Assembly: GCA_001599815.1 (NCBI GenBank)
Contig: BCIA01000002.1
Span: 4,189,626-4,253,625 of the forward strand
Direction of reading: 5' to 3'
Source: Furcasterigmium furcatum
Lineage: Eukaryota > Ascomycota > Sordariomycetes > Glomerellales > Plectosphaerellaceae
DNA length: 64,000 bases
In this document: piece after piece, positions 19,819-30,493 of the stretch
How the letters are laid out: every line of letters begins with the position of its first letter
Numbering within the stretch: the stretch's first letter is position 1
Position numbers and translations under genes: made by a program
Notes under the pieces: model-generated
The model's database searches: none
What the model was told of the DNA's origin: nothing
What the model saw: only the letters and a program-made list of their open reading frames with translations

Positions 19819-21999
19819 ATGAAGATGGAGGGGTTATGTGACACCTGCCGCGCCCATCTGTGCTTCAGCGATGGCATTGATACGCTGAGGGAGGCCGACA
19901 GAGGAGATGGCCAGCCACACCTCGAGGCCGTCTCGAAACGCGGAGATGAAGGGGGATCGACCCGTTCTTTCAGAACCGACCAGCTCCCTGGCCTGCCCCG
20001 GCTCCTCAACTCCGCCAAGACTGGCTGTCGCTTCTGCCGTTATTTCCGAGACATTCTGCAGTCAGCCGCTACAGAACGGGCGGCGCAGAAATCCGTTGGT
20101 AAGCCGCTCCAGGATATTCAGGGCACCGTCGAGTTCAGGGCCCGTTGGGAGTGGCAGACCCAGCCAAATAGTCTCGTAGCAGACTCTGTGTCTCGCGCCC
20201 GCGGATTGAAAGGCCTGCTCATCTTTCTCGTCATACCAACACCCGGATGGACCCGGTTCTTCAAGGCTGAGAAACATCAGCTCGTCACCTTTTCCTTCTC
20301 GGTAGCGGGGCTGCTGGGAGAGAATGACACGTCCAACTGGTTGGGACTGGCCTCCCCCCTGAGCTCGGACTACCTTCACGATGACCGGGTCGCCTGGATG
20401 CGCCAGATGCTCGAGGGTTGCCGTGACCATCAGCACGGCTCGATGAATTCGAATTTCATTCCGGAACGCCTTCTCGACGTGCGCACACCGAAACCTCGTC
20501 TTGTCTGCCGCGAAGATCTCGTCACTGAGGATGAGGCGCCACCGAGATATGCGGCCCTTAGCTATTGCTGGGGCCAGAGGGCTGACAGCGCGAGGCAACT
20601 CAAGACAACCAAGGCGACGCTGAACCAGAGAAGAGAAGGCATCGACGATGGCGAAATGACGGCGAGTCTCCGCGACTCTGTGGCGGTCGCACGAGCACTG
20701 TCCATCCCTTACCTTTGGATCGATGCTCTATGCATCTTACAAGACGATATGTCCGACTGGGAAAGGCAGTGCGTCGACATGACCAGGATATACGGCAACG
20801 CGACCGTCACGTTCGTCGCATCGTCCTCGACCTCCTGCAACGAGGGGTTTCTTCAGCAAAAATCCCGTTGCCTCCCGTTGCCTTTCCAGTCCACGAGGCG
20901 CAAGAGTCTCTCGGGGTCCTTTGACCTTCAATATCACGAGGGCGACGGCAACGATCCCAACCGCACATCGGATCGGAACGGCGCGGTCTGGGCCTCTCGC
21001 GGCTGGACGTTCCAGGAATCAATCTCTTCCAAGAGACAGATCTTCTTCGGCAGCAGATACCTCCATTTCGAGTGTGCATCGATGACCTGCACAATGGGCT
21101 TCCCCAGCCAGCAACACCAAAAAACATCCGATGCAACCGGCGATCTCTGGGATAGTTCCCATGTCCAAGCAAGGCTCTACCTTCTAGAGACCGTCAATGA
21201 CCGAAAATCCGCCTACCGGCTGTGGTCCCGCGTACTCGAGGCATACTCCGCGTACAGCGCCTCCTCGTTCACTGCAGTAACGGATCTCCTCCCCGCGCTG
21301 TCCGGCCTGGCAAGCCATTTCCACGAGGTTCTCCAGGACGACTACGTCGCCGGGCTCTGGAGAGGCAACCTCCTCGAGTACCTGATGTGGCAGCTCGGCC
21401 CCGAGGATTCTATCCGCGAGGACCTTGGGGCATATCTCGTCCCGTCGTGGAGCATGCTCGGCCGCGGGCAGCGGTTCTCATGGCTAGACCTCAAGGAAAC
21501 CGAGCCAGTCGCCGAGTTCCTCGGCGCCGATGTGGAGACTGTCGGATCTGAATCCTTCGGCGCCATCACCAAGGCCGAGCTACACATACACACTTGGGTC
21601 CTGGACCTCGCGTCACTCAACGGGACGGGGCTTACAGCCGCGTTTCTGACCGAGAGCACACGATGGGGGCTCGTCTCGCATGGCACTGACGACGACGGTG
21701 CTTTCGTCGAGTTTGAGCTCGACAAGAAAAACGAGAAGGATGCACAGGCCAAGCTGCTCCAGCCTTCGACCGGTCTAAGACTCCTCCTCCTCGGCACATG
21801 CAGACCGCCCAACACCGGGAGGAGTATCGGCAAGGCAGTCCCCCGAGCGGTCTACGGCCTCGTAGTGCAGCCGGTGCCCGGCTCCGACAAGTTGCGGCGG
21901 CGCGGCATTTTTGAGCCTACGCATATCAAGAAACAAGACCTCGATGCCCTCGCTCTCTTTAAAGACACCGGGTCTCTGGCGACTGTTGTCCTCGTTTAG
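19819..21999 (+). CDS. HET-domain (heterokaryon incompatibility) protein
   Basis: A single exon gives 726 residues from the ATG of MKMEGLCDTC. I chose this start because HET proteins of this class open with a short Cys-containing motif (CDTCRAHLCF ... GCRFCRYFRDIL); an in-frame ATG at 19639 would add 60 residues of low-complexity sequence. The HET core, about residues 243-400, is complete: YAALSYCWGQ, SLRDSVAVARALSIPYLWID, ALCILQDDMSDWERQC, MTRIYGNATVTFVAS and ASRGWTFQES. A C-terminal region with SIREDLGAYLVPSWSMLG and a variable sheet-rich part is usual for the family. HET domains trigger cell death on non-self recognition in hyphal fusion. No partner domain is recognisable. It is followed in the same direction by an unknown gene. 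Confidence 0.92.
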   Translation: MKMEGLCDTCRAHLCFSDGIDTLREADRGDGQPHLEAVSKRGDEGGSTRSFRTDQLPGLPRLLNSAKTGCRFCRYFRDILQSAATERAAQKSVGKPLQDIQGTVEFRARWEWQTQPNSLVADSVSRARGLKGLLIFLVIPTPGWTRFFKAEKHQLVTFSFSVAGLLGENDTSNWLGLASPLSSDYLHDDRVAWMRQMLEGCRDHQHGSMNSNFIPERLLDVRTPKPRLVCREDLVTEDEAPPRYAALSYCWGQRADSARQLKTTKATLNQRREGIDDGEMTASLRDSVAVARALSIPYLWIDALCILQDDMSDWERQCVDMTRIYGNATVTFVASSSTSCNEGFLQQKSRCLPLPFQSTRRKSLSGSFDLQYHEGDGNDPNRTSDRNGAVWASRGWTFQESISSKRQIFFGSRYLHFECASMTCTMGFPSQQHQKTSDATGDLWDSSHVQARLYLLETVNDRKSAYRLWSRVLEAYSAYSASSFTAVTDLLPALSGLASHFHEVLQDDYVAGLWRGNLLEYLMWQLGPEDSIREDLGAYLVPSWSMLGRGQRFSWLDLKETEPVAEFLGADVETVGSESFGAITKAELHIHTWVLDLASLNGTGLTAAFLTESTRWGLVSHGTDDDGAFVEFELDKKNEKDAQAKLLQPSTGLRLLLLGTCRPPNTGRSIGKAVPRAVYGLVVQPVPGSDKLRRRGIFEPTHIKKQDLDALALFKDTGSLATVVLV

Positions 22000-22240
22000 C
22001 TGCCATCGGCGTCATGGATGAGAAGAACATTGGGTAGTGCACCTTTTGAGAGATGTCTCCCGTTCAACTCGGCACTCATGCACGTACGGCTTGACGGGCG
22101 AGACAAACATTCTCGTCCTGGGCATTTAGCACGTGACCCATGCGCATTCACTCATCGCTGGAAATGAACACTCGCTTCGGCGAAGCTCTCACCACCAAAC
22201 TCTCACCACTGTGGGCGCACCACACCGACACCCTCACGCC

Positions 22241-23404
22241 ATGGACCCTGCACAAAGCGCCCCGAGGTGGGAAATCACAATCCCCGAAGAGCCTGTCGCA
22301 CCCGCCGGAGCCTGGGTCTCGCGGATCCCGCCACCTCCCCTGGACTTCCTTCCACCGACTCGCGAGTGCGATCCGTACCCCGAGGGCGCGCCTCTCGTGA
22401 CGTCCGTTCCCGACGCCGGCTCTCCCGAGGCGTACAATGAAGACGAATTCGTCCACCTGTGGACTCAGGTCTACCTCATCTTCTTGAAGATCCGCTATCT
22501 CAAAGAGGCAGATGTCGTCTTCCCCCCGGAAGACACCGGGAGGCATGCCGACATCAACCAGGACCGCCTGCGGAACGAGTTCTCCATGAGCGACCGTGTC
22601 ATTTCTCTCCTGGAGCGCCTGCCATACCTGGCCAAGGGCGCCGGGGGGGTGGATGGGACTGCATTCTTCCCATTCGGGCAGATCTTCAACTACCTCAACG
22701 TCAACGAGGCATTCCTCGACACCTGTCGAGACCCCCATCCCATGAACTCGCCCGCCCGCGATATCAAAGTGTCTCTCAAGGATTATCTCCTTCCTGACGA
22801 CGTGGCCCTGCTCTACCCGTATGAGCACATAGGGCTGGTCTGGATTCTCGATACCAAAGCAAGTCAGTACTGCCCACTGCCAGACCCCTACCTCACGGCC
22901 ATGGCTAACCACGAAGTTCGGTCGCGAAGACACCATCCGTGCTCTGTCAGGCTACGTCGAGCCAAACAGCAGAAACATCCCCGAGGGCTTCCAGGACGAG
23001 CGCCCGGACGAGCCGGATCACTATCGTAACTGGCCGGCCTTTCACGCGCCCTTTATCCTGAAGCGATACATCCGGGACCTCTGGAACCTCAAGTTTGTGC
23101 CCGTCGGCGCCGAATGGATTTTATCCAACCATGTCAGTACCCCGGGCCGCGTGCCTCGATCCCCTGGTGGAATTCTCCAGCTCATCCCCCCTTCACCATC
23201 CAGGACATCGACGGTGCGCTCATCGCCCACAAGCTCCGGGAATATGGCTGGCCTGACGATTTCCTTGTGGACCAGTGGGAGCGCGATGTCGAGCGCATCC
23301 GTGACGCAGCCGGTGACGTGAGTGAAGCGGTGCGGGTGAAAGGCCTCGATCCTGATGCTGTCGTTGAACGATGGCGGAGGGAGCCCGAGCAGATTCCACT
23401 CTAG
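22241..23404 (+). CDS. uncharacterised protein with a GC-AG intron
   Basis: Three exons, 22241-22858, 22917-23132 and 23204-23404, encode 344 residues from the ATG in cgccATGG. The first intron (22859-22916) has a GC donor in the consensus setting AAA|GCAAGT, with branch gctaac and acceptor GAAG; no GT donor keeps the frame, and the junction WILDTK-FGREDT reads smoothly. The protein starts with a Pro-rich segment (SRIPPPPLDFLPP), is acidic and soluble, and has no signal peptide or membrane segment. Motifs such as LWTQVYLIFLKIRYL and GYVEPNSRNIPEGF, and a C-terminal YGWPDDFLVDQWERDVERIR, do not recall a known family. It lies 240 bases after the HET gene on the same strand. Function unknown. 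Confidence 0.75.
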
Positions 23405-23489
23405 TAATATAAGACGAGTAAGGGACCGATGGTACTTGGAAGTCACGGCCAGGGCAATGACTCAAATATATGGTAAGATCAGCGATTGT

Positions 23490-25537
23490 TCATCGCGGGA
23501 TACCGGTATACCAGAGTGAATGCTCCATCTGGAGGCCGTCGAGGTCCCAAGCGACCTCCATGTTGTCCAGTAACGGCAGCGCAATCTCCCCCGTCTCGCC
23601 GAACTCATATGGATCAACCTCTATACTGACGGTCTCAACCCTGGAGCGCTCCTTGACGACAGTCCCGACAGACAGCATGGGAGCTTGCTCCTTCGGGGCG
23701 TTTAGCCCAAGCACCTCCTGGGCTATCGTCCGCACCTCCTGCAAGTTCTTCGCGGCCTGCGGCCAAATATCCGCCAAGCACCTCAAGCTTCCAATGACCA
23801 TGCGGATCTGATGCCGGGCCACAGTGCGCCTCTCCTCCGTGAACAGAAACTTGCATGCCGATAACAGCGGGATGGTTCCCGTGACGACCATGCAGGTCAC
23901 GAAGGGGCTGTGGCAGAACCGGCGCCTGGGAAGAGCTAGCAGGCGGATCTGCGCCTCGATGGATCGAAGGCATCTTGTAGTATGGATATTTGCCGGCTCC
24001 TGCGAAAGCCGAATCTGAGGAGGTCCCGTCGGGCAGCTCGAGATGCTCTCGAGGGGGTTAAATTGAAGATCCGAGAACTGCCTGTGAACGCCGACTATGG
24101 TGCTGAAGAAGCCAAGTATTAGCGTTCCGCATCATCTTGAGATACCAATAGTTGCACTGCCAGCGATGTGAACAATCAAGGGGCTAACATACGCGTGAAT
24201 TCCCATGTGCGTTTGGAACATCAACTCGTCGATCTCACCGTCTTCTCCGATGACAAGCTGTTTCGAACCGGGGAGGAGGAGGAGAAATCCGTTGATGATG
24301 GCGTCTGCTGCTTCGATACCTGCTAGTAGAGAAGAGATTTCGGGTGTCGCTCGTTGCGCACTGCCTATCGCTGAGGCCAGAGCACGGGCAGCGCCCACGA
24401 GATATGCGAACGAAGAGTACACATGCTCTTCCACTGCGAATTCGCGAGAGTCAAAGTCTTCCAACGTCTTGACGTTCTCAGGGATCGTCTGTCATATGTA
24501 AATCTCATGGTCAGTCGACTTCCATCTAACTGTGATTGGACACTTACGCAAGATTCATAGTCGCTTTCTTCGCAGGGCAGATCGGTCGTCGCGTCCACCT
24601 CGAAGGTCGGAAAGGTGGGCAGGCGGAATATGGCAGCGTAGTTGGCGTCCACGGTGTAAAGCTGCCACCACGTCCTCCGCCAGCACTCTTCCAGCACCGG
24701 ATCACCTCGGCCGTGCTGTTTGGCAAACTCGCGACGGAACATGCCCAGGTCGAGCGCGATGCGTATCGCGGCATCAATCTCCAGCCTGGACTCGGCCCTC
24801 TCGCCGGACCAGTAGAGAGCAATCGACAGTAGAAGGCGGCACTGTGCAGTGAACGGGGTCGAGTACAATTCCGCCGGCAGCTCCGTTACGGAGCGTCTTG
24901 CCTGTTCCCTCAGCTGAGGAGTCTGGTTCGGGAGTCCGTAGATGGACCCGATGTATCGCATCGTTGAAATCAGGGGCAGAAGCACGGCGTGACTCGCCAT
25001 GTCTGAAGCCAGGGTCCTAAGGCGTGCCCGTGGGAGAGCGCATGGATGGAATACGTGGAAGTGGCGGTAGTAGAGATCGAGAAAGGGGTCATCCGCAACG
25101 TTGGGGAGGTCGACATGGGGCTGACCGGCGGCCAAGTCACGGGACGGCACCTCTGGAGAGATCATCTCAAAAGACAAACCAGGCTGGGATCCTTCAAGTG
25201 CCCAGAGGTCACCATCCGGTGACTGGTCTCCCGAGACGGGGTCCTCCGCTTGCTCCCGAAGCGAGTCCACGGCCGATGATGCCGCTGTCGCGATCCCGGC
25301 TCTCCGCCCAGCCAGAGCCGCTAGGGCGGCACGGTCGAGGCCTCCCCTCCGAGATTTCGCGTACTGGCAGTCCTTGGCTTCAGAGGCGCAACGGCCGCAG
25401 CGGGGGCGGACGGCATCGCATCTGACGTGCCGAGTGCGGCATTGGACGCAAGCCAGGGATACCCGCGCGCCTCTGCCGGCAGGCCGCCCGGCGCCAGGGA
25501 TTGGTGCTGCTTTGTCGGGTCCCTCCGGCGGAGTCAT
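23490..25537 (-). CDS. Zn2Cys6 transcription factor with fungal-specific domain
   Basis: Three exons, 25537-24548, 24488-24193 and 24102-23490, encode 632 residues. The binuclear zinc cluster has all six cysteines at 30, 33, 40, 47, 50 and 57 (ACVQCRTRHVRC and RPRCGRCASEAKDC). The middle homology (fungal_trans) region runs from about residue 150: LYYRHFHVFHP, ALYWSGERAESRLEIDAAIR, ALDLGMFRREFA, ECWRRTWWQLYTVDANYA. No long coiled coil follows the cluster. Such factors bind CGG-type repeats. The gene is divergent from the NDH-2-like flavoprotein gene across a 481-base shared promoter, so it may control that gene; this is inference. Confidence 0.92.
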
Positions 25538-26018
25538 GGTATTCTCGGCTCACCCGTTCGGTCGTTCAACGCTGAAGTCTCCGAGAGGGTGCGGTGAGGG
25601 AGAACTCACTCTCTCACTCACTCAGCGCTCTCGGGTACTCGTGTATTCGGGGTTGATTCGGCTGGGCTTCCTGGCCACTCAGACAGCGAGACTGGGCTCC
25701 ACCGCCCGATCAGTCCGAACGCCACGTAGAGTGACAAAAAGGGGTGCTCGGGACGGACCCGCTTTTAGGTGCCGTGTAAGTGAAGATGGATAGCCGTCTC
25801 GGAGAAGCCGGTGGGAGCATGGAAAACATGATTTACAATTCAAGGTCAAGGAATCGTCATTGATTCCACATGGATGGTTATTTAAAGACCGTCTCGGCCG
25901 GCCATGTAAACCCGTTCTGTTCTCAGGCCACTCTGACCAAATACACTCTACCAACCATCGCACTCAAACTCTCCATCAATACCCACAAACGAAGCTTCTT
26001 CCCCTCGACTCATCCAAC
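25538..26018. promoter_or_regulatory. bidirectional promoter between the Zn2Cys6 gene and the flavoprotein gene
   Basis: The 481 bases between divergent ATG codons hold TATTTAAAG at 25879-25887 facing the flavoprotein gene and pyrimidine-rich leader sequence. Regulator sites cannot be assigned. Confidence 0.45.
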
Positions 26019-27242
26019 ATGCAGAGAATCGTCGTCGTGGGCTCTGGCTTCGCCGGCATGTGGAGCGCTCTCGCCGCGAGACGCCTGATAAGCCTCCAAG
26101 CCATCGGAGGCGCGCCGCCCAACATCGAAGTCGCCGTCATCGCCCCAGAGCCCAAGCTTGCGATGCGGCCGAGACTCTACGAAGCAGATCCCGCAAGCAT
26201 GACCGCCCCGCTCGGAGACCTCTTCCGCGCCACCGGGGTGCGATTCATCAGGGGCACCGTCGACACCATTCGCACAGCGGAGCACGAGGTCGGCGTGGTA
26301 GACCCCTTCGGTGTGCGGTCGACTCTCTCCTATGACCGGCTCATCATGGCGGCCGGAAGCCGTCTGGTCCGCCCCAACATCCCCGGGCTCACAGAGCACG
26401 GATTCAGCGTCGACCAGGTCGATGAGGCGGCCGAGCTGGAGGGCCATCTGCGCCGTCTCGCCTCGCTCCCTCCCAGCCCGGCCCGCAACACCGTCGTGGT
26501 ATGCGGCGCCGGCTTTACGGGCATTGAGGTCGCCACCGAGCTTCCATCCCGTCTGCGCTCCATCATGGGCCCGGATGCGGAGATGCGCGTCGTCGTCGTC
26601 GGCTCCGAGAAGGACGTCGGGCCGGACCTTGGGCCGAGCCCTCGCCCCGTCATCACCCAGGAACTCTTGAGCCAGGGCGTGGATCTGCGTCTCGGGGCGC
26701 GCGTGACGGCCCTCGACGCCGGCGGCGTCACCACCGCGACCGGCGAGCGCATCGAGTCTCTCACCGCCATCTGGACGGCCGGCATGGCCGCCACGAAGCT
26801 CACCGAACAAATCGCGGGAAACAAGGACCGTCTGGGCCGTCTTCACGTCGACCGTAACCTCCGCACGGAGTCGGCGGAGCATGTGTTTGCGGCCGGCGAC
26901 ACCGCCTACGCCGCGACGGACGACGATGGAAACCACGCTATGATGTCCTGTCAGCACGCCCTGATGCTCGGCCGGGCGGCCGGGCACAACGCGGCCGCCG
27001 ACCTGCTCGGCCTTCCCCTGAGGCCGTACTCCCAGGTTCAATATGTGACGTGCCTGGGCCTGGGGCCTTCGGCAGCTGTTGTTACCAACGGATGGGATCG
27101 CAAGGTCATGTTGACAGGGGCGCAGGGCCATGCCGTCAAGCATACCATCAATACCCAGCTGATCTATCCGCCTAACGCGAACGAAGCGGAGGCTTTTGCA
27201 GCTGCCGATCCGGCCTTTGAGATTCCTGCGATATTTGCCTAG
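26019..27242 (+). CDS. FAD-dependent NAD(P)H oxidoreductase of the NDH-2 type, bacterial-like
   Basis: An intronless gene for 407 residues from ccaacATGCAG. The first Rossmann motif is at residues 3-16 (RIVVVGSGFAGMWSA), the second near 160 (TVVVCGAGFTGIEVATEL), and the FAD-binding ADG-type motif near 290 (EHVFAAGDTAYA). A conserved SCQHALMLGRAAGHNAAADL helix follows. The length and motif spacing are those of bacterial type II NADH dehydrogenase-like proteins (the FAD/NAD(P)-binding oxidoreductase group of Proteobacteria and Actinobacteria); I recall close family sequences there. No mitochondrial targeting sequence or membrane helix is visible, so a cytosolic role in quinone or other electron transfer is likely. 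Lack of introns in a region where most genes have them supports horizontal transfer, but a search is needed to prove it. Confidence 0.85.
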   Translation: MQRIVVVGSGFAGMWSALAARRLISLQAIGGAPPNIEVAVIAPEPKLAMRPRLYEADPASMTAPLGDLFRATGVRFIRGTVDTIRTAEHEVGVVDPFGVRSTLSYDRLIMAAGSRLVRPNIPGLTEHGFSVDQVDEAAELEGHLRRLASLPPSPARNTVVVCGAGFTGIEVATELPSRLRSIMGPDAEMRVVVVGSEKDVGPDLGPSPRPVITQELLSQGVDLRLGARVTALDAGGVTTATGERIESLTAIWTAGMAATKLTEQIAGNKDRLGRLHVDRNLRTESAEHVFAAGDTAYAATDDDGNHAMMSCQHALMLGRAAGHNAAADLLGLPLRPYSQVQYVTCLGLGPSAAVVTNGWDRKVMLTGAQGHAVKHTINTQLIYPPNANEAEAFAAADPAFEIPAIFA

Positions 27243-27651
27243 AGTCATCCACGTCGAGCTAGATTTCACAGTATGCCCTTGAATAGAATGGATTAAAGTT
27301 TAGGTCAATAGATTGCTGGGTCCCTTCGCGTGTGATCGGCTATTTCTGTATGCAAGTAGTAAACAAGAGTGACAATAAAGATAAAATATATAGGCATTCA
27401 AGAATCACTGGGTAGTCTGAATGATAGTGCTTTGAAGTCGACCTCAGAGGAAGCGTGAGAGTAAGCCTGTCTCGGTGAGGAAGTCAACGGTACCGCTAGT
27501 ATTGTGCTGGGATTTCACGTCACTCTCTTGCGTGATGGACTGTGTAGTGTTATGTTTCTGTCATTGTCGGTGGACTGAAGCTTCGACGTCAGTCAAGTTG
27601 ACATCCTGCACACTTCATGCCCAGACATCAGTATGTCCTCGATATCCCGCA
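27243..27651. other. intergenic region between convergent genes
   Basis: Moderately AT-rich 3' flanks. No gene or repeat is seen. Confidence 0.5.
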
Positions 27652-29778
27652 TTATTCCTCCAAAATGTTTCCAACGACACAGCTCAGCACTTCCTCCGCC
27701 CACCTCAAATCTGGGGCCTCTGCCGACCACCTGCTCAGTATCCGGAGCGCAATCTCTATGGCATCCTTCCATCCCTGCGGCATGGAGAATTTGCGACTTC
27801 TAGCTGCGGCCACCAGCAGAAGAACCCGCGTGACACACGTACGCGCGATGTACCACGTGCCGTGATGTCTGTGGTGCCCGATAGAGCTGAAGAGATGCTC
27901 GACGCACAGTTCGAGGCATCTCTGGGCTGCCGGCATGGCTAGATCGTAGTTAGGGTCGCCCGGGGAGTTGTGAAGCACGTGGTAGAGCAACGGCCTGTGG
28001 ATCCATTCTCGGCCAGCTCTCTCGCGGTTCTTGACATACACTGTCAACTCGTCGCCTGCGGCTTCGTGGCGTTTGGGATCGATCGGGGACGGGATATGCG
28101 AATACCTGGATGGGGTCAGAATCGAAAACACGAGGAAGCCTCTAGGCGCTTACCATATGTCAATCTGTTCGTTGAGCTCCTCACACTGCTTGACGAGTCC
28201 GGCGATGTTGTGAAGCCAGCCTTGTGGTCCGTCACCACTCATGGCGACCATGGCCCTATTCATCATCCGCCGATGCGAGATCTCCGCGAGGTAGTAGAAC
28301 CAGCTTTTCTCCTCTTCGGGAACGATATCGTTGTCCAAGACATCGAAGTCTCGCATCTCGGCGGTGGGAGAAGTGAGTTCCGTCGGGGGAGAGGGAAGGG
28401 CGTCTGGGTAATCGAAGGTGGCTATGCCGCTCGGCGGTAAAGGGATCTCGCACCTCAGCTCACTGGAGTATTTTGTTAGCACAGGCATGGCCGGATGCTG
28501 CAACACTTGACATACTATTCCGTCTTGACACATGACCAGAACAGTCTCTGCTCGAGTCTTCTCGATTCGCGTGATGCCGATGCCGGCAAACTTCCATCTC
28601 CGCTCTGGCGCCGCATCCAAAGCATGTTCCGTAGATCCACGTTGGCTCTGTTGAAATGAACCCAGGCCTTCAGGGGTCGGAGAAGGTACATCTCATACAC
28701 GCCGCACAGGAACGAGCACTGCACGTAAAGCAGAGATGGCTGGATCATTCCGAGCCGTTTCCTGGCTGCGAGGTAATATGAGGACGCGGTATCGAGATCG
28801 ACGTGTGCCACGGTGGTTGAGCGAGTGGACTCTGGGCTCCCGCTGAATCCCGTGTCGTTTTGGAGAGGCGTTGCGAGACAGCCAAGTGCGCAGGCAATAA
28901 GCTTAGAAAGGTCAGTCTGAGGCCAAGGCCAAGGGTCCGAGATGTAGTACGCACCACGAGACACGAAGGCCCATCCCACCCTGGCCCATGGCTGGCGGCG
29001 TTTCGTACCATGACCTTGAAGGCTGGGATATCCAGAATCGGGTTCTTGATATGGACGTATGCCAGGAATTTCTTGGACAAACCGATGAAGTCGTCCTCCT
29101 GCACACCCCTCCCTAGCGGTCGACCCCGTGGTAGCTCATCACCGGTCTCGCCAAATGCCTCGCTCGTCCCACACGCCAGAACGAACGAGTCGAGGTCAGG
29201 CAGAGTCCCCTCAAACACCGGCCAGCGCATGATGGTTTCGCAGCTTACGAGATTTGATAAGAAGCCCGGTGAGTCCAGAAGATGAAGGGCATCTTCCTCT
29301 GACGAGCTGACCCTCGCCACGCTTGCTATGGGAGGACCTCCAAGTGAGTGGACACCAGGAGAGGTCCCCCCGACCCCGGCGGCGGCGACCTCACCGGGTG
29401 CGATTGGCCGAGACTCAAGAAGAGATACAACATGGTTGATGCGGTCGAGAATTGTCAGGCTAGCAGGATCATATCTGACGAAGTTAGGCTCGTGATTCTG
29501 ATCGTTTGAGGGATGGGAGACAGGTACGTTGAGTAGTCAACCGCGGCGTCTCCGGGCTTGGAATACACGCAATCGGCGCCGTTGCGTAAACAGAACCCGC
29601 ATTTCGGTCGAACGTTGTCGCACTTTGTCTTGCGATACCTGCAGGCCTGGCAGGCAGTCACGGCCCTCTTCCTTTCGTACATTGCTGAAGTTCGTTGCCT
29701 CTTGGGTCCCTCCCGCTGTGCCGCGTTTCCTGTCGCCCCCCTGGCTGGTCGGCCCGGTCCGAGGTCGGACATGTCCAT
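27652..29778 (-). CDS. Zn2Cys6 transcription factor
   Basis: Five exons, 29778-29528, 29474-28955, 28901-28516, 28462-28154 and 28105-27652, encode 639 residues. The cluster has cysteines at 43, 46, 53, 60, 63 and 70 (TACQACRYRKTKCDNVRPKC and GFCLRNGADC), preceded by a basic segment. After it comes YDPASLTILDRINHVVSLLE, the linker helix common in this class. The fungal-specific domain reads through KFLAYVHIKNPILDIPAF, SSYYLAARKRLG and LRPLKAWVHFNRAN. The intron at 28902-28954 joins CLV-LIACALG, which is typical. It lies between the flavoprotein gene and a sugar transporter gene and could regulate either; nothing in the sequence decides this. Confidence 0.92.
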
Positions 29779-30493
29779 CTCATCTGTCAGATTGGCAAGA
29801 GGGTCGCCCGAAGCTTGAGCTAGACAATTGGACAGAAGCAGGGAAGCAGCAAGGAACCCGTGGAATGAGCCGCGTGGTAGGACACGGAAGGTTGTGCTGC
29901 AGGAGTCGGGGAGTGTCGGATGTCACGTCTTGCCTCGCCAACAGGTTGGTGGCAATGGTGGGGAAGCGGGGGAAAGCTTGCAGCACGCCAATACGCTTTT
30001 GTGGAAGCACCGGGACCCGATGTGATGGTCGGGGGACTCAGCGGGCCGACGCCGATGCCCCAATAAGTAGCCGGGCACAGGAGGAGTCGTGCGGAGTTGG
30101 AGTAGGGCAACGACTCGGAGCACCTTGGGTACTAGATGCCTGCGAGGGGAGGGAAGGGGACTACTAGTGAGGTAGTACGAGTAATAGGCGGTTGTCACGG
30201 ATCAGAAATGTCTGATGCTCCCATCAGCTCAAGTCAATACAGCCCGTGCCCTAAACTCCGTTCCTCACAGCTATGGCTGATTGTCTACTGGGCAGGATCC
30301 AACCAACCATGCATTATGTTTATGCTCTTGGCGCTTGACCATCGTTTTGATCGTCCTCTTCCGAATTCGAAGATACAAGACAGAGGTGGAGATCGATGTT
30401 GACTGAGAGAGTGTCTAAGCTACATGTCGTCCGGCGCAATGAACAAGGCAGACCGGACTGAGGCACAAGATTTCCAACAACCCCAGACTACCC
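29779..30493. other. intergenic region
   Basis: This is the promoter of the Zn2Cys6 gene and the 3' flank of the transporter gene. No gene is seen. Confidence 0.5.
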
